Part shown: positions 39,489-47,082 of the stretch, piece by piece
Numbering within the stretch: the first letter of the stretch is position 1
How the letters are laid out: each line of letters opens with the position of its first letter
NCBI RefSeq assembly: GCF_000745215.1
Contig: NZ_JQNK01000009.1
Location: forward strand, 930,001 to 994,000
Reading direction: 5' to 3'
Source of the DNA: Methylosinus sp. PW1
GTDB taxonomy: Bacteria > Pseudomonadota > Alphaproteobacteria > Rhizobiales > Beijerinckiaceae
Length of the DNA: 64,000 nt
Position numbers and translations under genes: made by a program
The notes under the pieces: model-generated
Database searches by the model: none
The model's input: the letters and a program-made list of their open reading frames with translations, nothing else
What the model was told of the DNA's origin: nothing

Positions 39489-40694
39489 ATGATCCTCCAC
39501 AGGGCGAACATCTACCGTCTCTATCCGACCGACGAGCAGGCCCAGCGCCTGACGGAGTGGGTCGGATCCTGCCGATTCATGTACAACGTCGCGCTGGAGC
39601 AAAGGCGCGACTGGTGGAGGCCGGGGCGCCGTTTCAATTTCGCCACGCAGTGCCGGGAAGTCACGGCGGTGCGTGAAGAAGTGGATTGGATCAAGGACGT
39701 TCCGGTTCATGCCCTGCAACAAGCGATGAGGGATCTCGATCGCGCCTTCGTCAATTTCTGGGAAGGGCGGGCCGAATATCCGAAGCCGCGGCGGAAATTC
39801 GAGAACGACAGCATGCGCTTTCCTGATCCGAGCGCCTTCGGATTTCGCCGCATATCGAAGCATTGGGGCGAAGTGAAACTCCCCAAGCTCGGATGGGTGA
39901 AGCTGCGTTGGGACAAGGCGATTCCTGGAACGGTGAAGAACATCACCGTCTCGTTGAAGACCGGGATTTGGACCGTCGCGGCGCAATACGAAACGGAAAT
40001 CGCGGATCCGCAGCCTTCGGAATTGCCGCCGGTCGGCATCGACCGCGGAGTCGCCGTCTTCGCTGCCATGTCGGACGGGACGAAGGTCGAGCCGGGAAAC
40101 TTCGGCAAGAAGGCGCGGAAGAAGCTGTGCAAGGCGCAGCGGAATCTGTCGCGGAAGAAGAAAGGATCAAACAATTGGAAAAAGCAGAAGGCGCGGGTCG
40201 GGAAGATACAGGGTAAAATAGCCCGTCAGCGCAAGGACTATCTGCATAAACTCTCCACCGACATTGCCAAGAGCCACGGCGTCGTCGCGATGGAGAATCT
40301 GAAGGTCAGGAACATGACGGCTTCCGCCGCCGGCACCGTCGAAGAGCCGGGGAAGAACGTCCGTCAGAAGGCGGGATTGAACCGCTCCATTCTCGATCAG
40401 GGATGGGGGATGTTCCGCACGATGCTGAACTACAAGCTGGCGGAGCGCGGGGGAAGGCTGGTGGAGGTGAATCCCGCCTTCACGAGTCAGACATGCTCCG
40501 AGTGCGGCGTCGTCGACGCGAGGAGCCGCGCCAGTCAGGCGCGTTTCGTCTGCGTCGCTTGCGGACACGAAGAAAACGCCGACGTGAATGCGGCGAAGAA
40601 TATCCTAAGCCGGGCGGGCTGCTCGGTTCTGCCTGTGGAGGGACAGCGTGGTAGACGCCCCGATGAAGCAGGAACCATCCGGAGGGCTGCGTGA
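39489..40694 (+). CDS. tnpB: TnpB RNA-guided endonuclease (copy 2)
   Basis: 401 residues, the same length as copy 1. RuvC residues present: Asp in PVGIDRGVAVF, Glu in VAMENLKVRNM, Asp in NADVNAAKNIL. Zinc finger CSECGV...CVACGH. It begins directly after copy B of the upstream element. Overall about half identical to copy 1, too different for a recent duplication, so the two arrived separately or duplicated long ago. The stop overlaps the start of the next gene (TGATG). Confidence 0.93.
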   Translation: MILHRANIYRLYPTDEQAQRLTEWVGSCRFMYNVALEQRRDWWRPGRRFNFATQCREVTAVREEVDWIKDVPVHALQQAMRDLDRAFVNFWEGRAEYPKPRRKFENDSMRFPDPSAFGFRRISKHWGEVKLPKLGWVKLRWDKAIPGTVKNITVSLKTGIWTVAAQYETEIADPQPSELPPVGIDRGVAVFAAMSDGTKVEPGNFGKKARKKLCKAQRNLSRKKKGSNNWKKQKARVGKIQGKIARQRKDYLHKLSTDIAKSHGVVAMENLKVRNMTASAAGTVEEPGKNVRQKAGLNRSILDQGWGMFRTMLNYKLAERGGRLVEVNPAFTSQTCSECGVVDARSRASQARFVCVACGHEENADVNAAKNILSRAGCSVLPVEGQRGRRPDEAGTIRRAA

Positions 40695-40942
40695 TGCGCG
40701 CCCTTGCAGGAAACCCGCGCCCTTCGGGGACGGGTGGAGGTCAGTATTCGAACGACAGCGGACGCTGGACCGAGCACAGGACGCTCGTTTTCCGGCACGA
40801 CGGCATCCTTTGGGCCGCCGACTATGAACGCGGGCTGACGGAAAATCAGGAAACCGAGGCGTTCGAGGGCGAGACGACGGACGCCTACGAAGTCGAGGCC
40901 CGCGACAAGGTGGTCGTCGAATACGTGAGAAAGGCCGCCTGA
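40694..40942 (+). CDS. Hypothetical phage protein with transposon-derived N-terminus
   Basis: 82 residues from ATG 40694. The first 16 residues are encoded by the right end of the TnpB element; from SGRWTEHRTLVFRHDG onward the sequence looks like a conserved small phage protein. The element thus inserted in or just before the start of this gene, replacing its N-terminus. GGAGG lies upstream of the new start, so it may still be expressed. Confidence 0.5.
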   Translation: MRALAGNPRPSGTGGGQYSNDSGRWTEHRTLVFRHDGILWAADYERGLTENQETEAFEGETTDAYEVEARDKVVVEYVRKAA

Positions 40943-41274
40943 TGCGCCTCACGTCGGACGAACTGATCGACGCGATTGCCCGCGAGATCGAGCCTCTCGC
41001 GTTTTCCTTCAGGGAGCCCGACGACTCGGAGCGCCACCGGATGTTGTCGGCGCGGATGACGGCGAAACAAATACTCGGCATCGTTGTCGCGCAGGATGTC
41101 GAACCCGGCCTGTATTGGGCGACGCACAAGGGCGAAGACGAGGCCGCAGTGGTCAACGTGGACGACAGGGGGCGCGTCAATACGATCGGGCGAACCTTCT
41201 CCGGATACGTATTCAACTACGATGTCGGAGAAAGGATCGTGATGCCGGCGATGGAAGGGAAGAAGGCGACATGA
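40942..41274 (+). CDS. Hypothetical protein
   Basis: 110 residues; starts on the base after the previous stop. Helical N-terminus (ELIDAIAREIEPLAFSF), then a beta-rich part with YWATHKGEDEAAVVNVDD. No family recognised. Coupled to the ParB-like gene by a four-base overlap. Confidence 0.6.
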   Translation: MRLTSDELIDAIAREIEPLAFSFREPDDSERHRMLSARMTAKQILGIVVAQDVEPGLYWATHKGEDEAAVVNVDDRGRVNTIGRTFSGYVFNYDVGERIVMPAMEGKKAT

Positions 41275-42023
41275 GCGACAAATCCGATATCCGTCTTCAG
41301 GTCGTCTATCGGCCAATCGACGAACTGATCCCCTATTCGCGGAACAGCCGCACGCATTCGCCGGCGCAGCTTCGAAAGCTCGCCGAGGCGATCAAGCGCT
41401 ATGGTTTTACAAATCCGGTGCTTCTCGACGGCAAAAACGGAATCCTGGCAGGGCATGGTAGAACGGCGGCTGCAAAAGAAGCTGGGCTGAATAAAGTTCC
41501 GACGATCGACCTCGGCCACCTCTCAAATGAAGAACAGCGCGCATACATCATCGCGGACAATAAGCTTTCCGACGAGTCTTCATGGAACGACGACATGCTC
41601 GCCCTCGAACTCTCGGAACTCAAATCCCTCGACTTCGACCTGTCGCTCACCGGCTTCGACGACCAGGAGATCAAGAGCCTCCTCGAACCCGAGCCGCCGA
41701 AGGCCGAGGAGCCGAAGCCGACTCCGGGCGCGCCTGTGTCCCAGCCCGGCGACGTGTGGGTGATGGGGTCGCATCGCCTCGAGGTCGGCGAGTCCGATCA
41801 CGCCGTCGCCGACGCGATCTGCGGCCTCTGGCATTCGCATCTGGATTCGCCGGCGGTGCTGGAGGCGACGGGACAGACGTTCGCCGAGGTCATGACGGAG
41901 CGGAATCCATCGGCGCCGGTCGTCCCGAAGCTGACGCGGGCCAAGGCGCGGGATGCCTTGGCAAAGGCTGGGAAGCCGCGGGCGAAGAAGGACGACGCGC
42001 CGAAGGGAGGAACCTACCATTGA
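41271..42023 (+). CDS. ParB/Srx-like protein with remnant methyltransferase domain
   Basis: 250 residues. N-terminal ParB-like nuclease/Srx domain: IDELIPYSRNSRTHSPAQL, then NPVLLDGKNGILAGHGRTAAAKEAG. In many phages this domain is fused to an N6-adenine methyltransferase beginning GDxWxLGxHRLxCG. Here GDVWVMGSHRLEVGES is followed almost at once by DAICGLWHSHLDSPAVLEATGQTFAEV, which resembles the far C-terminus of such enzymes; the DPPY catalytic core is missing. Looks like an in-frame deletion that kept the ParB part. Confidence 0.75.
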   Translation: MSDKSDIRLQVVYRPIDELIPYSRNSRTHSPAQLRKLAEAIKRYGFTNPVLLDGKNGILAGHGRTAAAKEAGLNKVPTIDLGHLSNEEQRAYIIADNKLSDESSWNDDMLALELSELKSLDFDLSLTGFDDQEIKSLLEPEPPKAEEPKPTPGAPVSQPGDVWVMGSHRLEVGESDHAVADAICGLWHSHLDSPAVLEATGQTFAEVMTERNPSAPVVPKLTRAKARDALAKAGKPRAKKDDAPKGGTYH

Positions 42024-42469
42024 CTGTCATCGTCTACAGGGATGGATTTTTGGCGAGCGATTCGAGAGTGAGTTGCAGCGGCGTCGTCGCGCCGCACGAC
42101 GCGCGGAAAATCCATCGCGCCTTCGACGGCGGAATGCTCGGAATCACCGGCAAGCTCGCTCACATCGGGCCGCTCTTGCGCCTGCTGAAACGAGAGGAGC
42201 CGAACGACGACGAGATCAACACCGGAGAGGCGACGCTCATACGTGTCATGCCCGATCTCAGTGTGCGTGAATACGGCGGCGCGTCGTATTTCGACTATGG
42301 ACAGATCGACATGGCCGCATGGGGATCGGGCCATGAAGCCGCGACGGCGGCCCTTCTCATGGGCGCCAACGCGAAACGAGCCGTCGAGATCGCATGCCAG
42401 GTCGTTCCGAGCTGCGGCGGCCCGGTGCAGTGCATGAGATTCAGGAATCTACTCGCCGAAGCGGCATAG
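42020..42469 (+). CDS. Proteasome/Ntn-hydrolase-like phage protein
   Basis: 149 residues from TTG 42020, with AGGGAGG upstream; the start overlaps the preceding stop. MTVIVYRDGFLASDSRVSC places a Thr at position 2, as in small proteasome-beta-like phage proteins whose N-terminal Thr is the nucleophile. DGGMLGITGKLAHIG and AAWGSGHEAATAALLMGA fit the fold. Biological role of such phage proteins is unknown. Confidence 0.65.
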   Translation: MTVIVYRDGFLASDSRVSCSGVVAPHDARKIHRAFDGGMLGITGKLAHIGPLLRLLKREEPNDDEINTGEATLIRVMPDLSVREYGGASYFDYGQIDMAAWGSGHEAATAALLMGANAKRAVEIACQVVPSCGGPVQCMRFRNLLAEAA

Positions 42470-42527
42470 GCTCTCGAAAGCGAAGGTGGCCTTCGCTTTG
42501 TCTTCGAGGAATTGAGGAAACGGCAGG

Positions 42528-43712
42528 ATGTTCGAGGGAATCGTCGATTTCGCGCAGCACAATCAGTTCTTGACCGGCGGCGTCGGCGCGATGGCGCTGG
42601 GTTGGCTGGCATATCAAGCGAAATCGCTGCCCGATCGGATCATGAATGCGATCGACAAGAACCTGCTCGTCCACGTCACCGTGTCGGACAATCGATTTCA
42701 TTTCTCCGACGTCGACCGGCTCCTGTCGGCGCACCGCGTCCGCCGGTTTTCGAAGAATTTCGATCTATCCTGCGGCTCGCTCGTCGTCGGCTACGGCAGC
42801 GGATGGGCGCACTGGAACGGCACGTGGATCCGCTACACGAAATCGAAGGACACTTCGCGGCTTCACGACATGTCGACGATCGCCATGACGTTCATGACGA
42901 CGGACGAGCGCACGGCCCAGGCGTTTATCGACGAGGCGATTCCGAAGGACGTCTCCGAACGCCTCGTTGTGAACATCGAGGCCGGCAACGGTTGGACGCA
43001 AGTCATGAAGCGCCGGCGGCGCCTGGATTCCGTGTTTGCCAACGACGACGTCGGACGGCGGATCGTCGAGCGGCTGCGCTGGTTCGAGGATAATCACGAA
43101 TGGTATGAGCGGCGCGGCATTCCGAGGAAAATCGGCTTCGTGCTCCACGGGCCGCCGGGCACCGGCAAGACGTCGCTCATCCAGGCCGTCGCCTCGGAAC
43201 TGGGGTTCGAAATCCGGTATCTCCGGAGCCTGCTGTCGATCTCCGAGCGGATGTCGGACATCACACCGAAGACGCTGCTCGTCGTCGAGGACATCGACAC
43301 TCTCGCAGAAGGACTGAATAGGACGCCAGATCACGCGCAGCGCCGCCGGGACTCGGACGCCTCCGAGAAGGAGGCCGCAGCCGCCGGCTGGGCGATGCAC
43401 GAGATATTGAACACGCTGGACGGCATGCAGACGCCCGACGCACTTAAATTCGTGATCACGACAAACCACCTCGACCGCCTCGACCCGGCGATCCTGCGCC
43501 CCGGCCGTGTCGATCACATCTACGAAATCGGGCCGCTGGAAATCGACGAGGCGCGCCGCATGTTCCGGGCCTTCTACGACCGCGACGGAATTCGTGGATA
43601 CGTCCCGACGACCGGCGCCGCCCTTCAGGCCATGTTCTCCACGATGATCGCCGAGGAGGCCGAGGATGCGCTGGATGCGGCTGCGATGGACGGGCTTCGC
43701 GAGGCGGCGTGA
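42528..43712 (+). CDS. BCS1-like AAA+ ATPase
   Basis: 394 residues. N-terminal membrane-like segment (TGGVGAMALGWLAYQAK), BCS1-type N-domain, then AAA core: Walker A GPPGTGKTS, Walker B LLVVEDID, sensor/second region VITTNHLDRLDPAILRPGRVD. BCS1-like ATPases translocate folded proteins in mitochondria; bacterial and phage members have been linked with defence and counter-defence, not settled. Next to an RNA ligase and a proteasome-like protein, in the accessory block. Confidence 0.85.
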   Translation: MFEGIVDFAQHNQFLTGGVGAMALGWLAYQAKSLPDRIMNAIDKNLLVHVTVSDNRFHFSDVDRLLSAHRVRRFSKNFDLSCGSLVVGYGSGWAHWNGTWIRYTKSKDTSRLHDMSTIAMTFMTTDERTAQAFIDEAIPKDVSERLVVNIEAGNGWTQVMKRRRRLDSVFANDDVGRRIVERLRWFEDNHEWYERRGIPRKIGFVLHGPPGTGKTSLIQAVASELGFEIRYLRSLLSISERMSDITPKTLLVVEDIDTLAEGLNRTPDHAQRRRDSDASEKEAAAAGWAMHEILNTLDGMQTPDALKFVITTNHLDRLDPAILRPGRVDHIYEIGPLEIDEARRMFRAFYDRDGIRGYVPTTGAALQAMFSTMIAEEAEDALDAAAMDGLREAA

Positions 43713-43831
43713 GGATCGTTCAAAGGCAAAGCGATGGATGAATTCACTTTTTGTGAAATCCAAAATCGCCGGGCGACGGCCCTCCCCGATCTCCGGAAAC
43801 TCCGGTATGAAGGCCGCCGCAGGAGATTTCG

Positions 43832-45049
43832 ATGAAATATCCGTTTCCTCTCATTTCGAGCATCGACGACATCGAGGCGCACCGCGACGCCGGGCTCATC
43901 CATGAGGCGTTCAAGCGCGGCGAGCGTCACAACGGCACGATCGTCTACGACTACGCCTACATGGACAATCACGTCTTTCCTGCGATCGGCGACTCCCCGT
44001 TCGCGGCGTTGGCGCGGGAGCTTCGCGGGCTGACCTTCGACGCGAGGACCGGCGCGCTGCTGTCGCGGCCCTACCAGAAGTTCTTCAACGCCGGCGAGCG
44101 CGAGGAGACCCTGGCGGCGAACTTGCCCCTCGGCGACAGCCATCTTGTACTGGAGAAGCTCGACGGCTCGATGATCCACGCCTTCGAGCAGCCGGGCGGC
44201 GGGATCGCATTCGCCACGCGGTGGGGTGTCACGACGATCTCCAGGCAGGCGCTGGCGTTCTACGAAGCCGAAGATGCCGACGGCCACGGGCGCGCCGCGC
44301 TGCGCGATCTGATCGCCGCCGGTCTGACGCCGATCTTCGAATGGACGTCGCCCGACAATATCGTCGTCGTCCGCCACGATACCGCGACACTGACGCTGAC
44401 CGGCCTGCGCCGCCGCGATACGGGCGAGCAGATGCCCCACGGCGATCTCGCCGATCATGCGCGCCTGCTGCGCGTTCCGCTCGTTCGCGCCTTCGATCCC
44501 GTCGCCGAGTGGAATTCGTTCACCGCGACGGCGATGGCCGAGATCGAGGGCGAGGGCTACGTCGTGCGCTTTGCCGACGGCCACATGGTAAAGGTGAAAA
44601 ACTCGCTCTACGCCCGCGTCCATAAATTCAAGGCCAACCTTTCGCAGCCGAAGGACGCGGCGGAGATCGTCGTCTCCGGCTCGCTGGACGACATGCTGCC
44701 GCATCTGTCCGCCGTCGAGCGGGGACGGATCGAGGCCTATAGGGATCTGCTGTTCAAGCGGATGCGCGACTGCGCCGGCGTCGTGTCCGCCACCGTCGAG
44801 CGGGCGAAGGCGGAGATCGCGACGGACGACCCGCGCGAACGCCAGAAGGCTTTTTGGATCGGCTACGCCGCCCCGCTCGGCTCCACGCTGGCCGGCAGCG
44901 CCACCGACGTCTGGCTCGGGCGCCGCGATGCGATGGAGGCCGTCGGGGCGTTGGTGCTGAAGAACATCGCGACGAATGCGCGCTTCGATCGGCTCGCCGA
45001 GGAACTCGGGCTTCCGAAACTGGAATTCGGGTTCGATGGGGATCAGTGA
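43832..45049 (+). CDS. T4 Rnl1-type RNA ligase
   Basis: 405 residues. Motif I: LEKLDGSMIH with the adenylated Lys (about residue 107); motif IIIa FEWTSPDN; motif IV EGEGYVVRF; motif V VKVKNSLY. This matches RnlA-type ligases, which in T4 repair tRNAs cut by host anticodon nucleases such as PrrC. A polynucleotide kinase partner is not visible in the window. Probably a counter-defence gene. Followed at once by copy D of the upstream element and the HEARO-like RNA. Confidence 0.88.
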   Translation: MKYPFPLISSIDDIEAHRDAGLIHEAFKRGERHNGTIVYDYAYMDNHVFPAIGDSPFAALARELRGLTFDARTGALLSRPYQKFFNAGEREETLAANLPLGDSHLVLEKLDGSMIHAFEQPGGGIAFATRWGVTTISRQALAFYEAEDADGHGRAALRDLIAAGLTPIFEWTSPDNIVVVRHDTATLTLTGLRRRDTGEQMPHGDLADHARLLRVPLVRAFDPVAEWNSFTATAMAEIEGEGYVVRFADGHMVKVKNSLYARVHKFKANLSQPKDAAEIVVSGSLDDMLPHLSAVERGRIEAYRDLLFKRMRDCAGVVSATVERAKAEIATDDPRERQKAFWIGYAAPLGSTLAGSATDVWLGRRDAMEAVGALVLKNIATNARFDRLAEELGLPKLEFGFDGDQ

Positions 45050-45054
45050 TTCCG

Positions 45055-45082
45055 CTTGCGATTTTCAGGACGGCGATTCAAA
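45055..45082 (+). promoter_or_regulatory. 28-bp upstream element, copy D (before structured RNA)
   Basis: CTTGCGATTTTC, GATTCAAA at 21-28. The only following transcript is the HEARO-like RNA, which supports the view that the element is a promoter. Confidence 0.75.
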
Positions 45083-45084
45083 AA

Positions 45085-45335
45085 GAATGCCCGTGTGGTC
45101 TACCAGCCCATCGAACCTGTAGACATCTGGCCCGGCAATAAGACGGCTGACGATCGGCTGAGACGCCGTGAAACGCGAAAGCGTCCCGTGGAGAAGCCCC
45201 TGCCGGGGAATAACTGGCTTCCTAGGGTGGGCAAGAGTTTCCGCGCAAGCGGTCCGACGAGTAGGCAGAAGGCGCGCAAACGCCGAGGGAGCTGACGCTG
45301 CGGGAGGGCTTACCCCCGCCGCCGAGTGATGGGTT
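45085..45335 (+). ncRNA. Structured RNA resembling HEARO / IscB omega RNA, orphan
   Basis: About 250 nt with many local hairpins: GTCTAC/GTAGAC, ACGC-GAAA-GCGT (45173-45184), CCCC-TGCC-GGGG (45197-45208), CCGC-GCAA-GCGG (45241-45252), GGCG/CGCC around CGCAAA (45271-45284), and GCGGG...CCCGC near the 3' end. It ends at GTGATG, in keeping with the ATGA/GTGA insertion site reported for HEARO RNAs. No IscB or other RuvC/HNH gene follows; a terminator lies 50 nt downstream. Identification is from memory of the family's look; the structure itself is directly visible. Confidence 0.58.
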
Positions 45336-45382
45336 TTGCGACTGTCATGTCGGCGACGCATTCGCCAGAATCGGCAATAAAA

Positions 45383-45411
45383 GGCCGTCCTTCACCGGGC
45401 GGCTTTTTCTT
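45383..45411. terminator. Bidirectional terminator
   Basis: GCCGTCC, loop TTCACC, GGGCGGC followed by TTTTTC on the plus strand, and by TTTTATT on the minus strand. Ends the HEARO-like RNA and the convergent gene 45411-45644. Confidence 0.82.
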
Positions 45412-45644
45412 TACGCCTCGACCGCCTCGCCGTCGCCCACTTCGGTCCAGTCCGGCCTGAACCCCGGCTGCAATCCGAGCGCGATCGCGACCAGCGCCAG
45501 ACCGATGTAGCGCGGGCACCCGGTTTCCCGCCATCGCGTGATCTGGTTCACGCCGCAGCCCAGCCGCTCCCTGACATCGACGGCCTTCCAGCCGAACTCG
45601 GCGCGCAGGAAATCGATATAGGACGAGAACTCCTCGCCGGTCAT
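45411..45644 (-). CDS. Cro-like helix-turn-helix repressor
   Basis: 77 residues. KAVDVRERLGCGVNQITRWRETG is a helix-turn-helix. It lies opposite a promoter region with operators repeated before two other genes, so it is the likely repressor of this small regulon (45411, 45797, 46379). Confidence 0.72.
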   Translation of the reverse strand: MTGEEFSSYIDFLRAEFGWKAVDVRERLGCGVNQITRWRETGCPRYIGLALVAIALGLQPGFRPDWTEVGDGEAVEA

Positions 45645-45706
45645 GAATCACCCCTTCGATTCGGATTTCGATCCGTTTCCGACCAATAGCACAAATATTT
45701 TCACGT

Positions 45707-45754
45707 TTCAGTGATTTTTTTGTTGCACACGGTTTATAAATCACTTATAGGTGA
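45707..45754 (+). promoter_or_regulatory. Promoter with operator dyad, copy 1
   Basis: TTGCAC (45723-45728), 17-bp spacer, TATAGG (45746-45751). The dyad TCACTTATAGGTGA (45741-45754) covers the -10; TTTCAGTGA lies upstream (from 45707). Drives 45797. Confidence 0.8.
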
Positions 45755-45796
45755 TTTTATGGAACGGCAAGACGCCGCAACGAAGGGAAAACTCAA

Positions 45797-46219
45797 ATGG
45801 TCGATCTCACTCAAGTCCTCACCTTCTCCGCCCGCCAGTTCAACAGGGTCCGCCCGGTGAAGTTCGAAATCCGCGCCAACATGGACAAGCTGGAAGTCGA
45901 GATCACGCGCAACGGTAAGCTGCTCGATTACTGGCATATCGAAGTCATCTTCCTCAAGGACGGCTGCTGCTCCGGACACAACTCATATGTGATGCCGGAC
46001 GACGTCCGCGATGCCACGCTGGCGATGAAGGAGGAGCTCGCGATCATGTATCGCGACCGCTACGAGGCGGCCAACCCCTACTTCAAGGAGCGCCGCCTCA
46101 GGGAGGAGGCCGAATACGAGGCCAGAAAGAACCGTGTCAAGACGGACAGGGAACTCGCATACGAAGTGTTCCTGCGGTCCGCCGGAAAGTGGGACCGGTT
46201 CAGCTACCACGGCGACTGA
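45797..46219 (+). CDS. Hypothetical protein
   Basis: 140 residues; ATG 45797 with AAGGG upstream. Beta-rich N-terminus (FEIRANMDKLEVEITRNG), then a basic helix (RRLREEAEYEARKNRV). Controlled by the operator-covered promoter. Function unknown; likely an accessory 'moron'. Confidence 0.62.
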   Translation: MVDLTQVLTFSARQFNRVRPVKFEIRANMDKLEVEITRNGKLLDYWHIEVIFLKDGCCSGHNSYVMPDDVRDATLAMKEELAIMYRDRYEAANPYFKERRLREEAEYEARKNRVKTDRELAYEVFLRSAGKWDRFSYHGD

Positions 46220-46273
46220 GCGAACCCCGAGCACGGGCCGCCCATCCAAGCGGCCCTCGCCCGGAACATTTTT

Positions 46274-46330
46274 TTTCACCTTTCAGTGATTTTTATGGTT
46301 GACGCATAATTTAAATTCACCTATAAGTGA
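46274..46330 (+). promoter_or_regulatory. Promoter with operator dyad, copy 2
   Basis: TTGACG (46299-46304), 17-bp spacer, TATAAG (46322-46327). The dyad TCACCTATAAGTGA (46317-46330) covers the -10; TTTCAGTGATTTTT lies upstream. Nearly the same design as copy 1. Drives 46379. Confidence 0.83.
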
Positions 46331-46378
46331 TTTTAGTGGACGACGGCATGAGGCCGCCCCACCGCAAGGACGACTCCG

Positions 46379-46726
46379 ATGGCCATCGACCTCACCAGAT
46401 ACCCGAACGGAAGGCCCCGCTGCCTGAGAAAGCCGGGCACGGCGGCCGCCACGGCTCCGGTCGCCACCACGGCCCCGGTCGCCGTCGCGTCCAAGGCCTT
46501 CGACCTCGGCGAAGGCGGCGAAATGGTCATGGACGCCGCCCGCCGCCGCTACGCGATGTATGCGCGGCTCTACGGGCGCCGCGAATTCGACGCCGGCCTC
46601 TTCGCCCGCTGCCTCGTTCGGGTGGCCGAGGAAATCAAGGATCCCGCGCTGGTCCAGCGCGAGAACAACCGCCGCCGCCTCCGCACCCGCGACAGCGGCC
46701 GGCTCTATGAAGCCTTTGCACGGTAA
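46379..46726 (+). CDS. Hypothetical protein
   Basis: 115 residues. Basic N-terminus, Ala/Thr-rich linker, then a helical domain (MDAARRRYAMYARLYGRREFDAGLF). Controlled by operator copy 2. Function unknown. Confidence 0.6.
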   Translation: MAIDLTRYPNGRPRCLRKPGTAAATAPVATTAPVAVASKAFDLGEGGEMVMDAARRRYAMYARLYGRREFDAGLFARCLVRVAEEIKDPALVQRENNRRRLRTRDSGRLYEAFAR

Positions 46727-46737
46727 GGAGAACGACG

Positions 46738-47037
46738 ATGACGACGAGCAATGAGGAAACGATACTCGAGGTTCCGGAACTCTCTCCTGAAGAGCGGGCC
46801 CGCGAGGCGGCCGAGTCGCGGCTTCGCATCGATGCCGCTTTCCAAGCGTTCGTCTCGGAGGAGAAGTCCGAGCGCGACGACCAGCCATTGTATGTCTCGG
46901 CGGATACGATCCGGAAGAGAAAGGCGGCCGCCGCCAGGATCCGTTCTCAGCGCACCGCGATCGAGAGGCGCGAGAAGAGACGGAAACAGATTCTCGCCAA
47001 CCGCGAGATCCCGGTCTTCCACGGTCTATGGGACTGA
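46738..47037 (+). CDS. Hypothetical protein
   Basis: 99 residues; ATG 46738 with AAGGAG upstream. Acidic N-terminus, basic helical C-terminus (RKAAAARIRSQR...RREKRRKQILA). Coupled to the upstream gene. Likely nucleic-acid or protein binding; unknown. Confidence 0.6.
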   Translation: MTTSNEETILEVPELSPEERAREAAESRLRIDAAFQAFVSEEKSERDDQPLYVSADTIRKRKAAAARIRSQRTAIERREKRRKQILANREIPVFHGLWD

Positions 47038-47082
47038 TCCATTCGAATCCGCCGGCTCCTTTCTTCCTGTGGGGTCGGCGCT

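Larger units (their letters stand above)
39445..40743 (+). mobile_element. IS200/IS605-group element, tnpB only (copy 2)
   Basis: tnpB without tnpA. The right end matches the IS605 pattern: AAACCCGCGCC, CTTCGGGG, ACGGGTGGAGGTCA (about 40710-40743). The left limit is not certain; copy B of the phage upstream element lies immediately before the gene. The transcript through the right end should form the guide RNA. Confidence 0.7.

Noticed and set aside
39489..40694. TldR-type nuclease-dead TnpB regulator
   Set aside because: All three RuvC acidic residues and the zinc finger are present in both TnpB copies.
45056..45295. Protein-coding reading of the HEARO-like RNA region (79 codons)
   Set aside because: The sequence is dominated by hairpins with tetraloops; the predicted peptide is Arg/Lys-rich without any ribosome site.
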